Positions 48,692 to 60,790 are shown, counted from the stretch's first letter. The stretch: DNA of 64,000 nucleotides from Marasmius tenuissimus (GCA_029532415.1 JAQOTA010000060.1:310001-374000); one strand, 5' to 3'. Notes: generated by a model not told the origin, from the sequence alone. Numbers and translations: made by a program.

Positions 48692-49384
48692 TTATGGAAC
48701 AAACACGCCAAAAATCGGACTCAGCCAACTCTCATGATCTCCCTCACTTCCAACATCACCCGTTACTCTCAACGCCCGCATCAAAATCCGATACTTGCCG
48801 TTCGGTATTGTACTCCCATTCACGAACGTCGGTGAGTTGATGGCTAGGTGATATGCGATGTTGTCTTTCGGGTCTTATGCAATGCGAAGAAGGGGAAGGC
48901 AGGTACCAATGGGGTATTTGAGCTTGTGAACGAATGAGCAAAGGACTTACATCGTTATTACGACCTAGATAATCGATCTCGAAGAGGGATCCTATAGCGT
49001 TGACAGGAGCGTCAGCAGGTTTCCCCCATTCCGAGTCCCCTCACTCATTGCCGACGAGGCCGGAACCGTTGACAAAAGTCTGTACGTTGACCTCGGAATC
49101 AACCAGATCAAGTCGTAACTTGGGGGTGCCAAATACGAGCCTGTAGAACACGAGGGCAAGGAGTAAGTATCACCCCATTGTCATAGGAAAGGAGAGGAGA
49201 AAAGATACGAACCGGAAAACCAGACTCGGAAAATCTCTAGTGGCATTACTGAAGGTATAATTCATCAGCCCTCCTGTACATCATCAGTCGAGTTCACTAT
49301 CGCCGGAAGTCGTATTCCAAGGGCAGTGTCTGTATCATCGATAACCCGTTTGTCTTTCAAAGCTGCAGCAAGACCCAAGCACGA
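48692..49384 (-). pseudogene. 3' fragment of subtilase 1
   Basis: Homologous to 28180-28870, including both introns, with coding parts such as SPTFVNGSTIPNGKYRI and the end GVFVP plus stop. No protease core is present. It was brought here by the inverted duplication and is a dead fragment. Confidence 0.85.
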
Positions 49385-50367
49385 TTGATCACCTATATTT
49401 GGGAGAACTACGAGATATCAGGTCCTTTTGAACATATTCACGACGCTATAGTTGACCTCGGGTTAGATGGGGTATTGGCGCTGCAGAAGCTGATGCGGTA
49501 TGTGGGCCAATGCGAAGAATTACAGATAGAGGTGTCTTGGGAGATATTGGCTGCCGTCGTAGATCCCGGCGAGGTGTCGTTCCCAGTTCTACGCTCCCTC
49601 AAAGCGATCCGTCAACCGGAAGATGACCAGATCGAACGACTCGGGTGGTTCCGCGAAGCGCTTGCCCGAGCTCCGTTGCTCAGGGATCTACGTTTGGAAC
49701 GTCTGGAGACCGCCCCACGCTTCTTTCCACTCTCTCGAATCACAGCGCTCGCACTCGATGACAGTCATGGCTTTGATTGTGTTTCGCCTGGATTGGCTGC
49801 TTGCACGAGCCTCGAACGGTTCGAGGTGACCTTAACGGATCCCTGCCTTGATAGTGTTCTTGTGCCTCCTCATACCACCACTTTGACGTCTCTCCGAACC
49901 CTCACTATCCATTCCTGTGGTCTGACCAATATGACCACTCACCCGATACCCCGTATATTGGCGGCCGTCACCTTTCCCTCTCTCACCTCTCTGACGATCA
50001 CAGTCCCTCCCGAGTGCTTTACGTCAGACGAAGAGACTCCGCAAGCCGTCGTCGCTCTCATTGAGCGTTCCCAATGTTGCTTGACTTCATTGTGCCTCCA
50101 ATACCCTATCTACAGCGTTTCATCTTTTCAGAATCTGCTGCGGATGTGCACCGAACTGTCAGATTGGAGATTGTTTGGGCGTATCAGCCCAGGACGAAGA
50201 TCTCGAACTTGCTCTCGGTTCTCACTCTCTGTACGGAGAGTAATAACGACGACTTAATGGTCCCTCAGTTGAGCAAGTTCGTGCTTCATTCTGAGTGCAA
50301 AGACCTTGTTTGGGGATATCCGAATCGTGATGTGGTTGTGAACTCACTCGTAGAGATGCTGAGCTGA
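49385..50367 (+). pseudogene. F-box/LRR-type gene fragment, 5' truncated and frameshifted
   Basis: An open frame of 290 codons begins right at the duplication boundary, with leucine-rich segments (LLRDLRLERLETA, LTSLRTLTIHSCGL, FPSLTSLTITVP). No F-box precedes it. Near 50150-50165 the sensible reading moves by one base, from LLRMCTELSD to LEIVWAYQPRTKISNLLSVL, and ends VVVNSLVEMLS. The pattern fits a formerly complete F-box/LRR gene that lost its 5' part when the duplicate arrived. Confidence 0.6.
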
Positions 50368-50630
50368 AGGTTACCATCGGGAGCACAGGCCGGCTATCTC
50401 ACGGACGTTAACATACAATTGCACCCTCAAAAGTCTGTCGATTACGAATTCATACAGTCGGTGGGGGACAAGCCAACACGAGATCTCTGGGGACCCAGTC
50501 TGCGAGAGAGACTCGGGTTCCTTCATGACCACGGAGTGAGGTGTAGCGTTGAAAATAGAGATGACTTTTATGAATGAAAACTTGATTTTGTGAACTCAAT
50601 CAGACTTGTGTGAGCATGTGTGTCAACAGC
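50368..50630. other. Convergent spacer
   Basis: No gene is seen between the LRR fragment and the cupin stop. Confidence 0.35.
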
Positions 50631-51296
50631 CTAAATAGTAGATGAGCCTCCCACCTTCCAGGTTCTCCTTAGCCCGTTCTCCGAGTCCCCAAAGACAGGA
50701 TCGTACTTCGGTTTCGGCACAGCCCATACCTTCTCAAAGTCCCCTCCACTCTTTACAAAATCCCACTCTCCGCCACAAAAAGCGCCCATCATTGTGTAAC
50801 CTGACAACTCAACGTTTCCCGATGCCTCCCTTGGATTGTCCGCCTCGATGCCATGGCCATCTCCCGGTGAGAGAAGTCTAAATTCGGCCTCCGGCTTCGT
50901 GTTGTACGTCTTGTGCGCTACCCCAGCAGGAATCACAAATACATCCCCAGCCTGCGCTTCGATCTCCACCGCACCCTTCTCCCAAGCCGACTCGTAAGTG
51001 TTCTTATCCAGATCTTCCGAAGTATCCGCTACACCGAAGCGGATCGTGGCTGTACCAGAGAGGACGGCCATGCACTCGTGTGCCTTGGAATGAAAGTGCG
51101 AGAGCTGGGTCGAGCCGTAGCGGAAGATCCATTGCACGTCCCATTCATTGCTGGTAAATTTGTCCCAGACGTCCGCCGCGGAACAGTGTGATGTATTTGG
51201 GTTTACTGGGAGGACGTTTTTGTAGTGAAGGAGGGGGTACGGGGAGTTTGGAATTAGGTCTGTTGGGGGAAGCTGATATTGACTTATCTCGACCAT
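50631..51296 (-). CDS. Cupin-domain protein
   Basis: One intronless frame of 221 residues from MVEISQYQLPPTDLIPNSPY. The cupin motifs are HFHSKAHECMAVLSGTATIRFG (motif 1, His-rich metal site) and GDVFVIPAGVAHKTYN (motif 2, second His). Cupins of this single-domain type bind a metal; some are dioxygenases or isomerases, and many are uncharacterised. No signal peptide, so it is cytosolic. Confidence 0.8.
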   Translation of the reverse strand: MVEISQYQLPPTDLIPNSPYPLLHYKNVLPVNPNTSHCSAADVWDKFTSNEWDVQWIFRYGSTQLSHFHSKAHECMAVLSGTATIRFGVADTSEDLDKNTYESAWEKGAVEIEAQAGDVFVIPAGVAHKTYNTKPEAEFRLLSPGDGHGIEADNPREASGNVELSGYTMMGAFCGGEWDFVKSGGDFEKVWAVPKPKYDPVFGDSENGLRRTWKVGGSSTI

Positions 51297-52132
51297 CGGG
51301 ATGATGTTAGGGAGAACTTATAGATGATAGACGAGTGGGAGAGGAAAAGTAGGTCTGCACGAGAGAGATCGTGCGGGGAAACGGTAGGCGATAAGGATTA
51401 TCATATCGCCAGCCCAAAAAGGAATTTCTCACGGGGGTTCCCTCTTCAGTCGCCCTGTTTGCCCCTTCGTTCCATGCTCTTTTCGGAAACATCATCGTTC
51501 ATGGCCATCGAGGCGAGTTGTGCACCATCTAGTTCTGGACGCACCACATCGGATACTTACAGAAGGAATCTCAGTCGATTGTGGTCACGGCTCGCGAACT
51601 GGGTCTACGGAATCGCTCATGTTCTTCACTCGATCTCTTGTGGACCTCACAACTCATTCAGCTCGAAGACAGGATTGACTAGGTAAACAACAATATTGGC
51701 AAGACACGCTTTGTGTAGCTTGGTCCAGAGATTAGAAGGCCGCTCGGGTGTTGTTTACCCAGGACGTTTTGTTCCGACAGTCAGGCCATCGCGATCGGTC
51801 GACTGGTGCCACATCCAAACTTAAGCATTCTTACTCTCTTTGACATGGCCACCAGGCTTGTAAGCTTATTGTGGCACAACATGCTCTGCAAAAATGCGAG
51901 TCTTCGATCAGGCTTTGGCCATCCTCGTCTCAAATACAAGATCAACGCGGCCATGGCTAGCCACAGTCCACATTCATCACACAACGGACGACCAATGCCA
52001 CAATCGATACTAGGATGTACAAATATGTCCTCGAGACTGGGAGGAATACCAGTACCAAATCTCCTCAGCCTCTATCAACGCCTCGCACTCTCCAACAATC
52101 TCAAAGTCAACGCCTCCCTCATCTCACAACAT
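51297..52132. other. Divergent region upstream of the cupin and Q/N-rich genes
   Basis: About 840 nt with only short unconvincing frames. Confidence 0.4.
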
Positions 52133-52834
52133 GAATCAAAGCAACAGCAATAGCAACAATCAACGCTCTCGTTCCTCCCAGAGCCCGGGCGGCCAGAACT
52201 CCCAAGGTGGCTTCAATCCTCAAGCTAACTACGGACCACACACCGGTTACAGCCAGACCAGCCAGACCCATGCCGGGTACTACGTCGGTCAACAGTGAGT
52301 TTATCATATATTCCTCTAGTTGTCTACTCTTCTCACAAGCTCTACGTAGGGTTTCCCACACCCCGCAGCAAGGATGGCACGGTCAGGCTCACCCCGCAAG
52401 GTTCTACCACGCTCAGCAGTGAGTCTCCAAAAGATCTTTCTCTACATTGTTTACTCACCCGCTCAATCAATTTACTCTAGACTTCCTCGTATCCCCAACT
52501 ACACGGCAGAGGACTATCCGTTCCCAACCGGTCTACCCCAGTAAGCATCTTCCCTACTCAAACCATCCGCTACATCCTCGATTGATGTTTTACATCCAGT
52601 GATCCCGCGCTGAAAATGTACCCAATGCGGAACTACACTGGGGACGATGGTGAGCTGTCCGCTGCTGCCACACAATGGGACGCCGCCGTCAAGGAAGACC
52701 GGGCGAAGGCAGCCGCAGCCGCTCAACGTCAAGCTCAAGGACAGGCTCAACGCAGCGCGACTCCCAACTCGAGTTCTCGTAGCCAGTCTGGTAACAATTC
52801 CACAGCTTCAAAGGCTCAACCCAAGAAGAAGTGA
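52133..52834 (+). CDS. Small Q/N/S-rich low-complexity protein
   Basis: Four exons with clean GTGAGT/GTAAGC donors. The N-terminus is Asn/Gln/Ser-rich (MNQSNSNSNNQRSRSSQ) with repeated Gln-Gln and Gly-Tyr. The middle has NYTAEDYPFPTGLPH and the conserved-looking DPALKMYPMRNYTGDD. The tail is Ala/Gln/Lys-rich (AKAAAAAQRQ, ending PKKK). Such composition suggests a disordered, possibly condensate-forming or RNA-associated protein. No family recognised. Confidence 0.55.
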
Positions 52835-53221
52835 TCGCAAGGGTTCTGAAGCATTCTGAAACTCGTCAAAGTCATCTAATGTTCCTGTTATTCATGTTCG
52901 CGCTGTATCCTCCTATGCCTCACGACTGTATGGTGCCCCTCATGTATCTTTCTTGATCTTGTCATGCCTTCATGTCCTGTTATGCCTCATGTGTTGATTT
53001 TGATGATTTATGGTACTCAAATAAATTTCTCGCTTCAAGCATGTCATTTACAATGCCCGTAAGGAAGAGGTCATGGAAGCTCAAATAGAGTGAAGGCGTG
53101 TGATTTGCAATTTACAGGGTGGTCGATTTATAGCTACACAACGGATCGATACCACGTTCACTAGCAAGTAATTGAGATACATTGGCGACAACACACCGAG
53201 GCGAGGTGATCGTTCTGGGCC
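52835..53221. other. Spacer between Q/N-rich gene and copy 3 of the locus
   Basis: No gene is seen; it holds the 3' end of the Q/N-rich gene, with repeats of TCATG and TATGCCTCA around 52910-52995. Confidence 0.4.
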
Positions 53222-53358
53222 TCTGTAGAGTAAACCATCAGCATAGAGAGTCATAACGAGAGCGATGTCCGTTGGCTTCGTCACAGACAGAGTCTGCGAC
53301 TACTGGTCCCTTGGGCCGCGAAGAGGCCGACATCATCCAAGGGGAAGGATTACTCACC
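53222..53358 (-). ncRNA. Candidate structured RNA segment, copy 3
   Basis: Hairpin 2 arms are at 53280-53288 and 53292-53300. Two base pairs differ from copies 1 and 2, and both partners changed together. Flanking sequence is nearly invariant. Confidence 0.35.
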
Positions 53359-53639
53359 TGTGGACCATAACCCAGTCCCCAATACCCAATTACCTGCGCC
53401 GAGAAAAGCTACTCCATCCACCCCACCCACTTTAGTGGCCAGCCACAGCGAGCAAAGCGAACAAGGTGGCCCGCTCGACGCCTTCCAAAGACGAAGTACC
53501 CGACTACCTCACCCACCGTGGCGGCCAACCACAGCGGGCTCGATAGAGCGAGCAACAAGTCCTCAGAATCCTATAGCTCTTGGAACGGAACAATCAGCGA
53601 CATTGCAAGCAGGAAGAACGAAAAAAAAAGTACTCGGGC

Positions 53640-54440
53640 TTAGAAATAGCCCCATGGAATCCCATTCTGCCTCGCCCGCTCTTCCAAAGCTCCCAGCATA
53701 TCCACCATCGGAAGGTCCTCGTCCTCGGTTTCGGCCTCCTCCACGTCCATCGAGACGTCGTCCTCCCAGTCTTCGTCTTCGTCCTCGTCCTTGATGATCC
53801 CGAGATCGCGTCGAATCTTGTTCATCTGTTGTCGGTGGTCCTCGTCTTGCCTTTGGATTTCGAACAAGAGCCGGCGTCTCTGGTCGTGAACAACCGGTCC
53901 CGAATGATGCTCTCGGACCCTCTTGACAGCGGGGAGCACCTCTTCAGGGAGCTGCGTAAAGGCGATATTGATCAGAGGTTGGAAGGTGGACGAAGAGAGA
54001 TTAGAACGTACCGGAATGTCAGACTGAGACACGTATCCAGAGCCTTGGAAGACGACGACATCTGAAGTGTCGCGGACCTACAAAGGCGATGGTCAGGATA
54101 CGGTGCACACGAATGAACAAGAGAGAGCTACCCACGTCGCATCCATGGTGGAACATGAAGCTGTCGTCCTCAAAGTCGTGGTCGACGGGCCTGTCGAAGA
54201 GATAGGAGTCGTCCACGCCGGCCTGAGACAATAACGACAACGACGAAGACGATGTCAGCAACGACCGCGACGATAAGAAAGGAAAGTACTCACAGCGTCC
54301 AGGAAGCTCGACTCGTCCCACTCGAGGTCCTGGTCGTGAACGCCTGCGATGAACGACCTGTAGGAAAGAGAGGCTGTCAGCGCTGCGATGGACGACGAGG
54401 ACGTAGAGAAAGACAGAGAACACGATGTAGCAAGCGACAT
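53640..54440 (-). CDS. Unrecognised acidic protein, three-copy family, copy 3 (diverged)
   Basis: Five exons with the same positions and phases as copies 1 and 2 give about 188 residues, starting MSLATSCSLSFST. Shared features are DESSFLD, a V-H/D...DIP-LP junction, RRLL-(F/Y)-(E/K)-I, RRDLG, an acidic run (KDEDEDEDWEDD) and the ending RARQNG-(x)-GYF. Much of the rest cannot be aligned by eye. The TATA box position is altered to TGTAAGAA on the coding strand. Confidence 0.6.
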
Positions 54441-54893
54441 GCTGTATCGTAGGTATATAGGATGTAGGTAGGCGATAGGTAGTTTGTAAGTAGCTGGTAA
54501 GCTAAGTGTATCGTACTGGTAGGTACAGAGATCCTGAAGTACAAGTCCTCGTAAGGAGAACTAGTTCAACCTGATCTGGCGAATATCGACGTTGGGCCCC
54601 CCTTCTTACAGGGAAATGTTGTTTGGTTCTTTGTTTATGTTGAGAGCAGGTCAATATTGCGAATGTGAGACAGTGCACGCCAAGCAGTATATTCCGAGGG
54701 GTTAGAGTACAGAAAACGCGAAAATATCCGAGGGAACGCGTTCGAGAGTCGAGATGGAAGTTGGAACATGCTGGCGGAGGTCAAAGCCACAATCATCACG
54801 TAAATTTCACAACTCCTGATTGGCATGATGACGAGGAGTAACTCAGGGTAAATTCACCCGTGTTCACAAGACCAGCCGTTGTGGCTGTGATCT

Positions 54894-55276
54894 CAGGTGA
54901 TCCCCTGTCGGATTTGTACTGGGTTCACCTGCACGGCCTCCTATTGCGCCCTCGTCGAATTCTCTCTGGGCCTCGAACTCGACTTAACGTGATTATCATG
55001 CTTTCAAGCTCAACCCTAAACCGATACCGATTCACTACAATCGAATAAATCCTCCCCTGTACAAAACCCATCCGGATAGCACAATTACATTATAGGGAGT
55101 GTGGCGTGTAATGTACAAGTGTCACGGAAAGCAGAGAACAAGGAGTCGATAATAACCAGGAAGAGACGGTGGCAATGGTAAAGGTAGGGTATGTAGATGC
55201 ACAAACGGATATATAACAAGCAAAGGAGCAGTCAAAAAACTTGCTCCACCGGGATATCTAATCAACACCCTCGTCC
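54894..55276. other. Spacer before the membrane protein gene
   Basis: No gene is seen. Confidence 0.35.
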
Positions 55277-57742
55277 TCAAGCATACCCCTTCACAACACG
55301 CTCTCTCCCCAGATCCGCAACTGCCGGGGGCTCAACAGGCTCCTCCACCGCTCGCCCGTCGGCATTGTTATCATTTTCATTATCGTTATTCACGTCCCTC
55401 ATCCCCTTCACTCTACCGACAACGACTCTCAAACAGCACCTAACACCCCTGCCTACGCCTCTAACACCCCAAAAAATCCCCCTGACAGCCCTCACAATCC
55501 CCCAAACAACAAACTGCCCACCCATACCCACCACAACACCCGAGCACACGATCCACACAATAAATGGTGCGGCGTCGTACGCTACGACTGATAGGAATCC
55601 CATCAACGTGAGTGCAGAGAAGAACATGAGGCACGCGGGGATTCGGGATGTGAGGGCAAAGGAGACGTATGTTTTGTTGATGTCGAGGGCGCGGCTCTAT
55701 AGGACGAAGGTAGAGTAGTCAGTCTTGAGAGGAAAAGAGACAGGAAGGGTAAAACGTACCATAAATCCGTCGACGCCGCCTAATCCACCCCCGACGCCGC
55801 CTTGACTGACACCGACACCGCTCGCCCATCCGTACCACCAGAGGAACCAGACGACACAGACGATCCCACATCCTGAGCATACGCTCGACGTGGCTACTAA
55901 GGGCCGTGCTGAGGAGTTGATACCGAATAACGAGTCGGGTGTGATGGCAAGAACCGCTGTGTCGACACTAGGATTCAAACCAATCAGCACACGAACGGCA
56001 AACACAGAGGAGAACACGCGAAAAGGAAAAGCACTCACGCAGCAAGTGCAGCCAACAACCCAGCCACGTACGTCCACTCCATCTGTAACCTCGTATATAC
56101 CTTCTCAACTCTCTCCCTCGCCTCCCTTTCCAACCGCTCGAAATGGCTTGTCGGGTACACTCCACCTCCACCTCCACCGTCTGGACTCGACACAGCCAAA
56201 CTATCTCCAAACCTGTTCCCTAATGACGTCGTACCCCGGAATACACCATTTTCGACGTCCCCGTCTACGAGCGTGGGCCGGGCAGATCCCCAGCTTCGGA
56301 ATGAGGAGAACGAGTTGGATCGCGTGTTCGCCCTCATCTCTCCTCTGCCACTGATGGAGCCCTGTAACAACGAAGGCGACGAATCCGACATAGAGCCATG
56401 ATGCAGCTTCGAGTACTCCGCCAACGCATCCAACGACCGCGCAGCACAACAGAGCTCTCCGTATACCGTGAACGAGCATAACAGCAGCTCAGTCTTGTAC
56501 CATAGCCACTCTAGCCACGGATCGGGGTTCTCCGACTCCGAATCCCCGCGTTCCAAGTCTGAGGCAGTCGTAGGGAACGGTTTGAGTTGTGCAAATTCGG
56601 GTTCGGGTGATGCTGTCAAAAGAATTGGAGGAGTCGTAAGGGTATCGTCGGGTTCAGGTGAGGACGAAGGTGGCGGCGGGTGGAAGGATATTGTTGGGCC
56701 AGATCCTTGTCCTCCCTGTTGAGATGGCCCCGTTGAGTACATCGGAATGATGGCTGGATCTAGCATTCCGGAGATCCAAGAGACGCGGGGTATCCATGGC
56801 CATGATCGTCTCTCCTCTGTCTTCTCTTGCTCTGGGGATAATGTAACATCCCCTTCGTCGTCGTCCTCATCTAAACCCCAGTCGATGCCCTTGTCCAACG
56901 TCGAATCGTATCCGTCATTCCGACCGCCAACGTCTGCGTCCGACTCCTCGAACTCAGAACACGTTACAGACATCATCCCAACGTCGTCGTCGCTGTATAT
57001 GTTGAAGCCCTTTATTGGCTTCCGCTTTTTGATCCGTCTACGAGGCGACTGATCTTCTGCGTTGAGATGAGGGTCTATACCAGTCGCTTTCGTTCTCCTC
57101 TTCTTTACGTTGGTCACATCAGTCAGTACCGGAGATTCGATAGGTGATGAAGGGGGTTCTGATAACCCTTCGTGGTCGGTTATCGATTCGGGGTGGTCTG
57201 TTACAGGTTTAGAATGCGCGATAACAGAGAGAGGTTGGGCACGTACGTGAAGAGGCATAATCATCTTCGCTGAACACCTCTTGAGAGGACTTAACGAATG
57301 CTGGCGCCCGAACTTTGACGTAGAGGATAGCTGGATCACAGTCGGCATCATTTTTCTTCTTCCCGCGTTTAGACGTAGACTGAGGCTGTAAGCGTAATTG
57401 GGCGTGTTCTGCTGGCAGCAACATGTTGATATCAAGGAACTCGAGAAGGGAGATAACAGAACATGGCGGGCAAAGCAAAAACTCACTCTTCTCCTTATGC
57501 GCATCCTGTTTCGCTAGTACATCCCCCAACACAGATGAGCAGCACGCAACTGGGACTCTCTTCGTCCGTTTCACTTTCTTCTTCCCTGGAGGTTGGTAAT
57601 ACACTTGAATCGAGAATCTCGTCGTACGAGAGACAGTTGGACCACTACAGTCGCGGATAGTCAGCCTAAACGAATTCGGGAGAAAAAGGGCAGAAAGGCG
57701 CGCACAAAACGAAAACCTCCTTCTGATTGGGATTCTGCCCAT
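55277..57742 (-). CDS. Unrecognised multi-pass membrane protein with long acidic N-terminal part
   Basis: The model spans several exons. The N-terminus is uncertain (a start at 57742, MGRIPIRR, is open in frame). The soluble part has KKKVKRTKRV, RRRIKKRKPIKG and acidic stretches such as GLDEDDDEGDV. After FERLEREARERVEKVYTRLQ the membrane domain follows: WTYVAGLLAALAAVDTAVLA, VVWFLWWYGWAS, then MFFSALTLMGFLSVVAYDAA and IVWIVCSGVVVGMGGQFVVW. This resembles hypothetical membrane proteins common in agaricomycetes. No transporter motif is seen. Confidence 0.55.
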
Positions 57743-58444
57743 CTAGCCCTAGAATCGTCTCATACGTCTCGCCTCCCTCGCGTTCGTCTTCGCCCTGCCC
57801 TTTTCGAGGTCTGTCTCGGCTATCGACGGATATACAGATGATAGGCCTCCAAGTCCTCTCAGGTCGTAACAGATGGAGGTTTTTACTTCGGATGACTTGA
57901 AAATGAAATTGTTAAGACTTTGACAATGCTTCAGATGGGTTCTTGTGTACCTGTAAACGACCAAGATTGCGTTCTTGTATGAAAGAGCGCCAATATAAGC
58001 TTTTAATGCCAAGATATAAAGACAAGAGCGACTGCATACCGGGACTCCATAAGTACCGAGGTGAAGAGCTTTTAGACCAGCTTTTCCGACTAACAAAACT
58101 ATCAAATTTGAGTTTTTGACTTCAGGCTAGCTGAGTCGCTAGAGCGAGAACATCGTGGGTTGTAAGGAAGAGGGAAGAGAAGGAAGAGAGTTAATAAAAG
58201 GTTATCAATGTGTAGGAAGACATGACTCGCGCTCAAGGCGGTGTCCATCAGTACTGCATCACCGTCACTCAGCGCTCCGTTCGATGTCCAATGCGGTGAC
58301 CCGGTACATCATATAGTGCGTACATTCAGACTTTAACGTTCAGCTCTGGACCTCAGCCTCTGGTACGATCTCCGTGGAAATGACCAATGATCATGAAGTT
58401 CATTCAGAAGACTAAAGTACAACAAAACCCACAGTCATGAGACT
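57743..58444. other. Intergenic region of 0.7 kb
   Basis: No convincing gene is seen. It probably holds the promoter of the membrane protein and the 3' end of the coiled-coil gene. Confidence 0.4.
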
Positions 58445-60665
58445 CTACGCCAGTGACTTCTTCCCAACTCTGTATGCCCCGCCATGTCCTATGCTCAATA
58501 TAGCCTTCTTCCCTCGTGGCTTTGAGGGGGAACCACAGCCATCCAAGTCCCTTATGTTCTCATTGTTGACCCCCTTACGTCTCGGCGGTGTGGAAGTCTG
58601 CTTAAGTTGAGAAGATATCGTAGGCCTTGCGCTAGCTCCTCTGTTAGCCTGTGTACGCGCCTTGAGTCTTGCCGGTTCTCGTAGAGGCGGCTGTGGCTTC
58701 TTTGGCGGAACAGAAGCCGGGGCGGTGGGAGACTGAATCTTCAAAGAGGTGAGAGCCGGCCTCGGTCGACGAGTGACTGGCAATGACTTGGACTCCTTCG
58801 AAGAGTTCTCCTTGCCCTTCTCTCGAACGATCTCTGTCTCCTTCTCTTTACTGGGTTTCTTCAACGAAAGAGAGAGCCTTCTAGGCAGCTTCGACATCGC
58901 ACGTAGCATCGGAGACTTTGGCTGCTTCACTGGAGACTCGGCTTCCTCAGCTAAAACAGCCCTTTTCACAGGCGACCCAACCAGCGCCACTTGTGCCCCG
59001 TCAAGCACTGGCCTGTCGTCCATCACGAGGGTGGCGTCGTTCTGGGTAGAGGTCTCTACAAGTGTAGCGTCTGGAAGTGAGCCAGATGCCACAGAGCTCG
59101 ACGGAATCGAGGAGAGACAGTTGGACGACGAGGACGCAGACGAGGGTTCTTCAGTTTCATTGATCGTTTCGAGGCCGCTGAAGGGACTGATTCGTGGAGT
59201 AGGTCGTAGCGGACGAGGCGGTACTGGTGGGATGGGATCTGGGGAAACGCCTCCGGCGTCTTGTGGGCATGGAGTGTTAGAGTTGGTGTTCTTGGCAAGA
59301 GATCGAGAATTTGGTGGCGGGTTTACGAACTCCCAGACGTCGGAAAGGTCGGTAGAAGCGAACGACGATAGCGAGGAAGAAGAAACGGATGAGATGCTAA
59401 CTGCTGCAGCGAGTGAACGGGTTTTTGATGATGGCTATATCGTATCGAAGTGTGTTAGCCTCGAAGCTCCATGAAAAACAACCGAAAAAGAAACTCACTG
59501 GCATAGGATTGAAGTTGTTGATAGGAATAGGAATATCTGGCCTTTCGCTCGGCTGCATGGGAGAAAAGAGGCTTGACAATGACTTTGCGCTCAGAGGAGG
59601 AGCAGTCACAGTCGAGAGACGCGTGAAATCTTCCGCGATGTCTTCAAGGGGCTCCTCCAAAGATGCCGAACATACAGGGATAGAGTCTTGAAGTGGGCTA
59701 GAAGGAATGGTTGACGACGCCTCTGAACCATCCTCCTCCACAATAGCCGCCTGGGTAACAACACGACTGCGCACAGGTATCTCCCCGCTCCTCAACTTCC
59801 GCAACAAATCGTTCGCAGCTCGTTGCCTTTCCTCCGTAAGTGACTCTTGGACGTCCGAAAGGACTGAAGACGAGGGTGTAATCACGCCGGCATTGGTATC
59901 ATCCATCTTGGCTTGTCGTTTCCAGTAATGCGAGATGTTTTTCCCGTGCGCCAGTTCCTTGCGGGCTTTGAGAACAACGCTGAGAGCAGCCGCGTACTGA
60001 TCTGGGGTACGCGGTCCTACGACGGCTGGCACGAGTTTGGACCAAGGACTACTAGGGTTGGCGTCGATTTCCTGTCGAATGACGTTGATGATGGCACTTT
60101 CAAAAGTAGAGCCGGCATCGATAGCAGTAGCGATCCGATGAAAAATGTGGCCAGGAGGATAGGAAGCTAGCGCTTTTGAGAGGAAGTCTTCTAGAGCGCA
60201 GTTGTCTGCCCGTTCATCATTGAGTCGGTTTTGGGCCTGTTTAACTTCTTGTTGCAGCTGGGCGAGATGGGATCGTTGGCGTACAACCTGAGCATTTTTG
60301 AGGCTAAGTTCCTTTTCGCACAATTGAGATTCGAATGCAATCCTTTTGCTGTCCTGTTTCAACTGAGCATTTTCGGATTCGAGAACCGGTATTCGCTGTT
60401 CCAGATTTGCTAGCACAATAAGGATGTCTTTGAATGAGCTTGGTATTGGATTTTGGGGTAGTATGTCCAGAAGATGTGGTGGAAGAATGAATGGGATTCT
60501 GTTATCCGTAGAATCGTCCAAAGATCGAGAACGAGAGTGCTCTTGTCGTTCTTCTTCGTCTGCAATGTCATGAGCAAGCTGCCTTAGGACGTCCGTAGCG
60601 AAAGACTCTGATTTAGGACGACGGCTAATGAGGTGTGAAAGTCTTCTGAAGAGAGGAAACCGCAT
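58445..60665 (-). CDS. Coiled-coil protein with Ser/Thr-rich basic tail
   Basis: The start is taken at 60665 (MRFPLFRRLSHL); an upstream in-frame ATG at 60767 exists. Exon 1 has a coiled coil around LEQRIPVLESENAQLKQDSK and LSLKNAQVVRQRSHLAQLQQ. A single intron after NNFNPMP leads to the second exon, which continues SSKTRSLAAAVSISS. The C-terminal half is Ser/Pro-rich with several S/T-P-x-K/R sites (GSPVKR, ESPVKQ, KSPMLR), typical of CDK substrates, and is very basic. The combination suggests a cell-cycle or cytoskeletal role, not proven. Confidence 0.6.
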
Positions 60666-60753
60666 CGCTAGCCAGCAGCGAGGTTGTAATGGTGGTGGAA
60701 CAGAATAGAGATTGATGCCGAACTGGCCATTCACCCCAATGCAATGGTGCACC

Positions 60754-60790
60754 CATTCAATATTCAATATTCAATGTTCAATGTTCAACG
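60754..60790. repeat. Short ATTCAAT tandem repeat
   Basis: Five imperfect units of an ATTCAAT(G) type lie upstream of the coiled-coil gene. Confidence 0.6.

Larger units (their letters stand above)
46530..49384 (-). repeat. Inverted-duplication segment, copy 2
   Basis: This is the reverse-complement counterpart of 28180-30916. Order on the minus strand: protease 3' fragment, a site with a poly(A)-tailed insertion, the shared leader, the acidic-protein gene and the structured downstream segment. The right boundary (about 49384) abuts a truncated F-box/LRR gene. A 15-nt tandem duplication at 48296-48325 and the insertion at 48570-48666 account for most of the length difference. Confidence 0.85.
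53222..54893 (-). repeat. Third, diverged copy of the acidic-protein locus
   Basis: The upstream leader (54441-54893) and the downstream segment (53222-53360) are almost the same as in copies 1 and 2, with roughly one difference per 12-15 bases by eye. The coding part between them differs strongly. It carries no protease fragment, so it is not part of the inverted duplication. Confidence 0.8.

Noticed and set aside
28180..54893. The three repeated segments as an LTR, TIR or other DNA transposon
   Set aside because: No terminal repeats, integrase or transposase frame is visible, and copies 1 and 2 end inside a protease gene.
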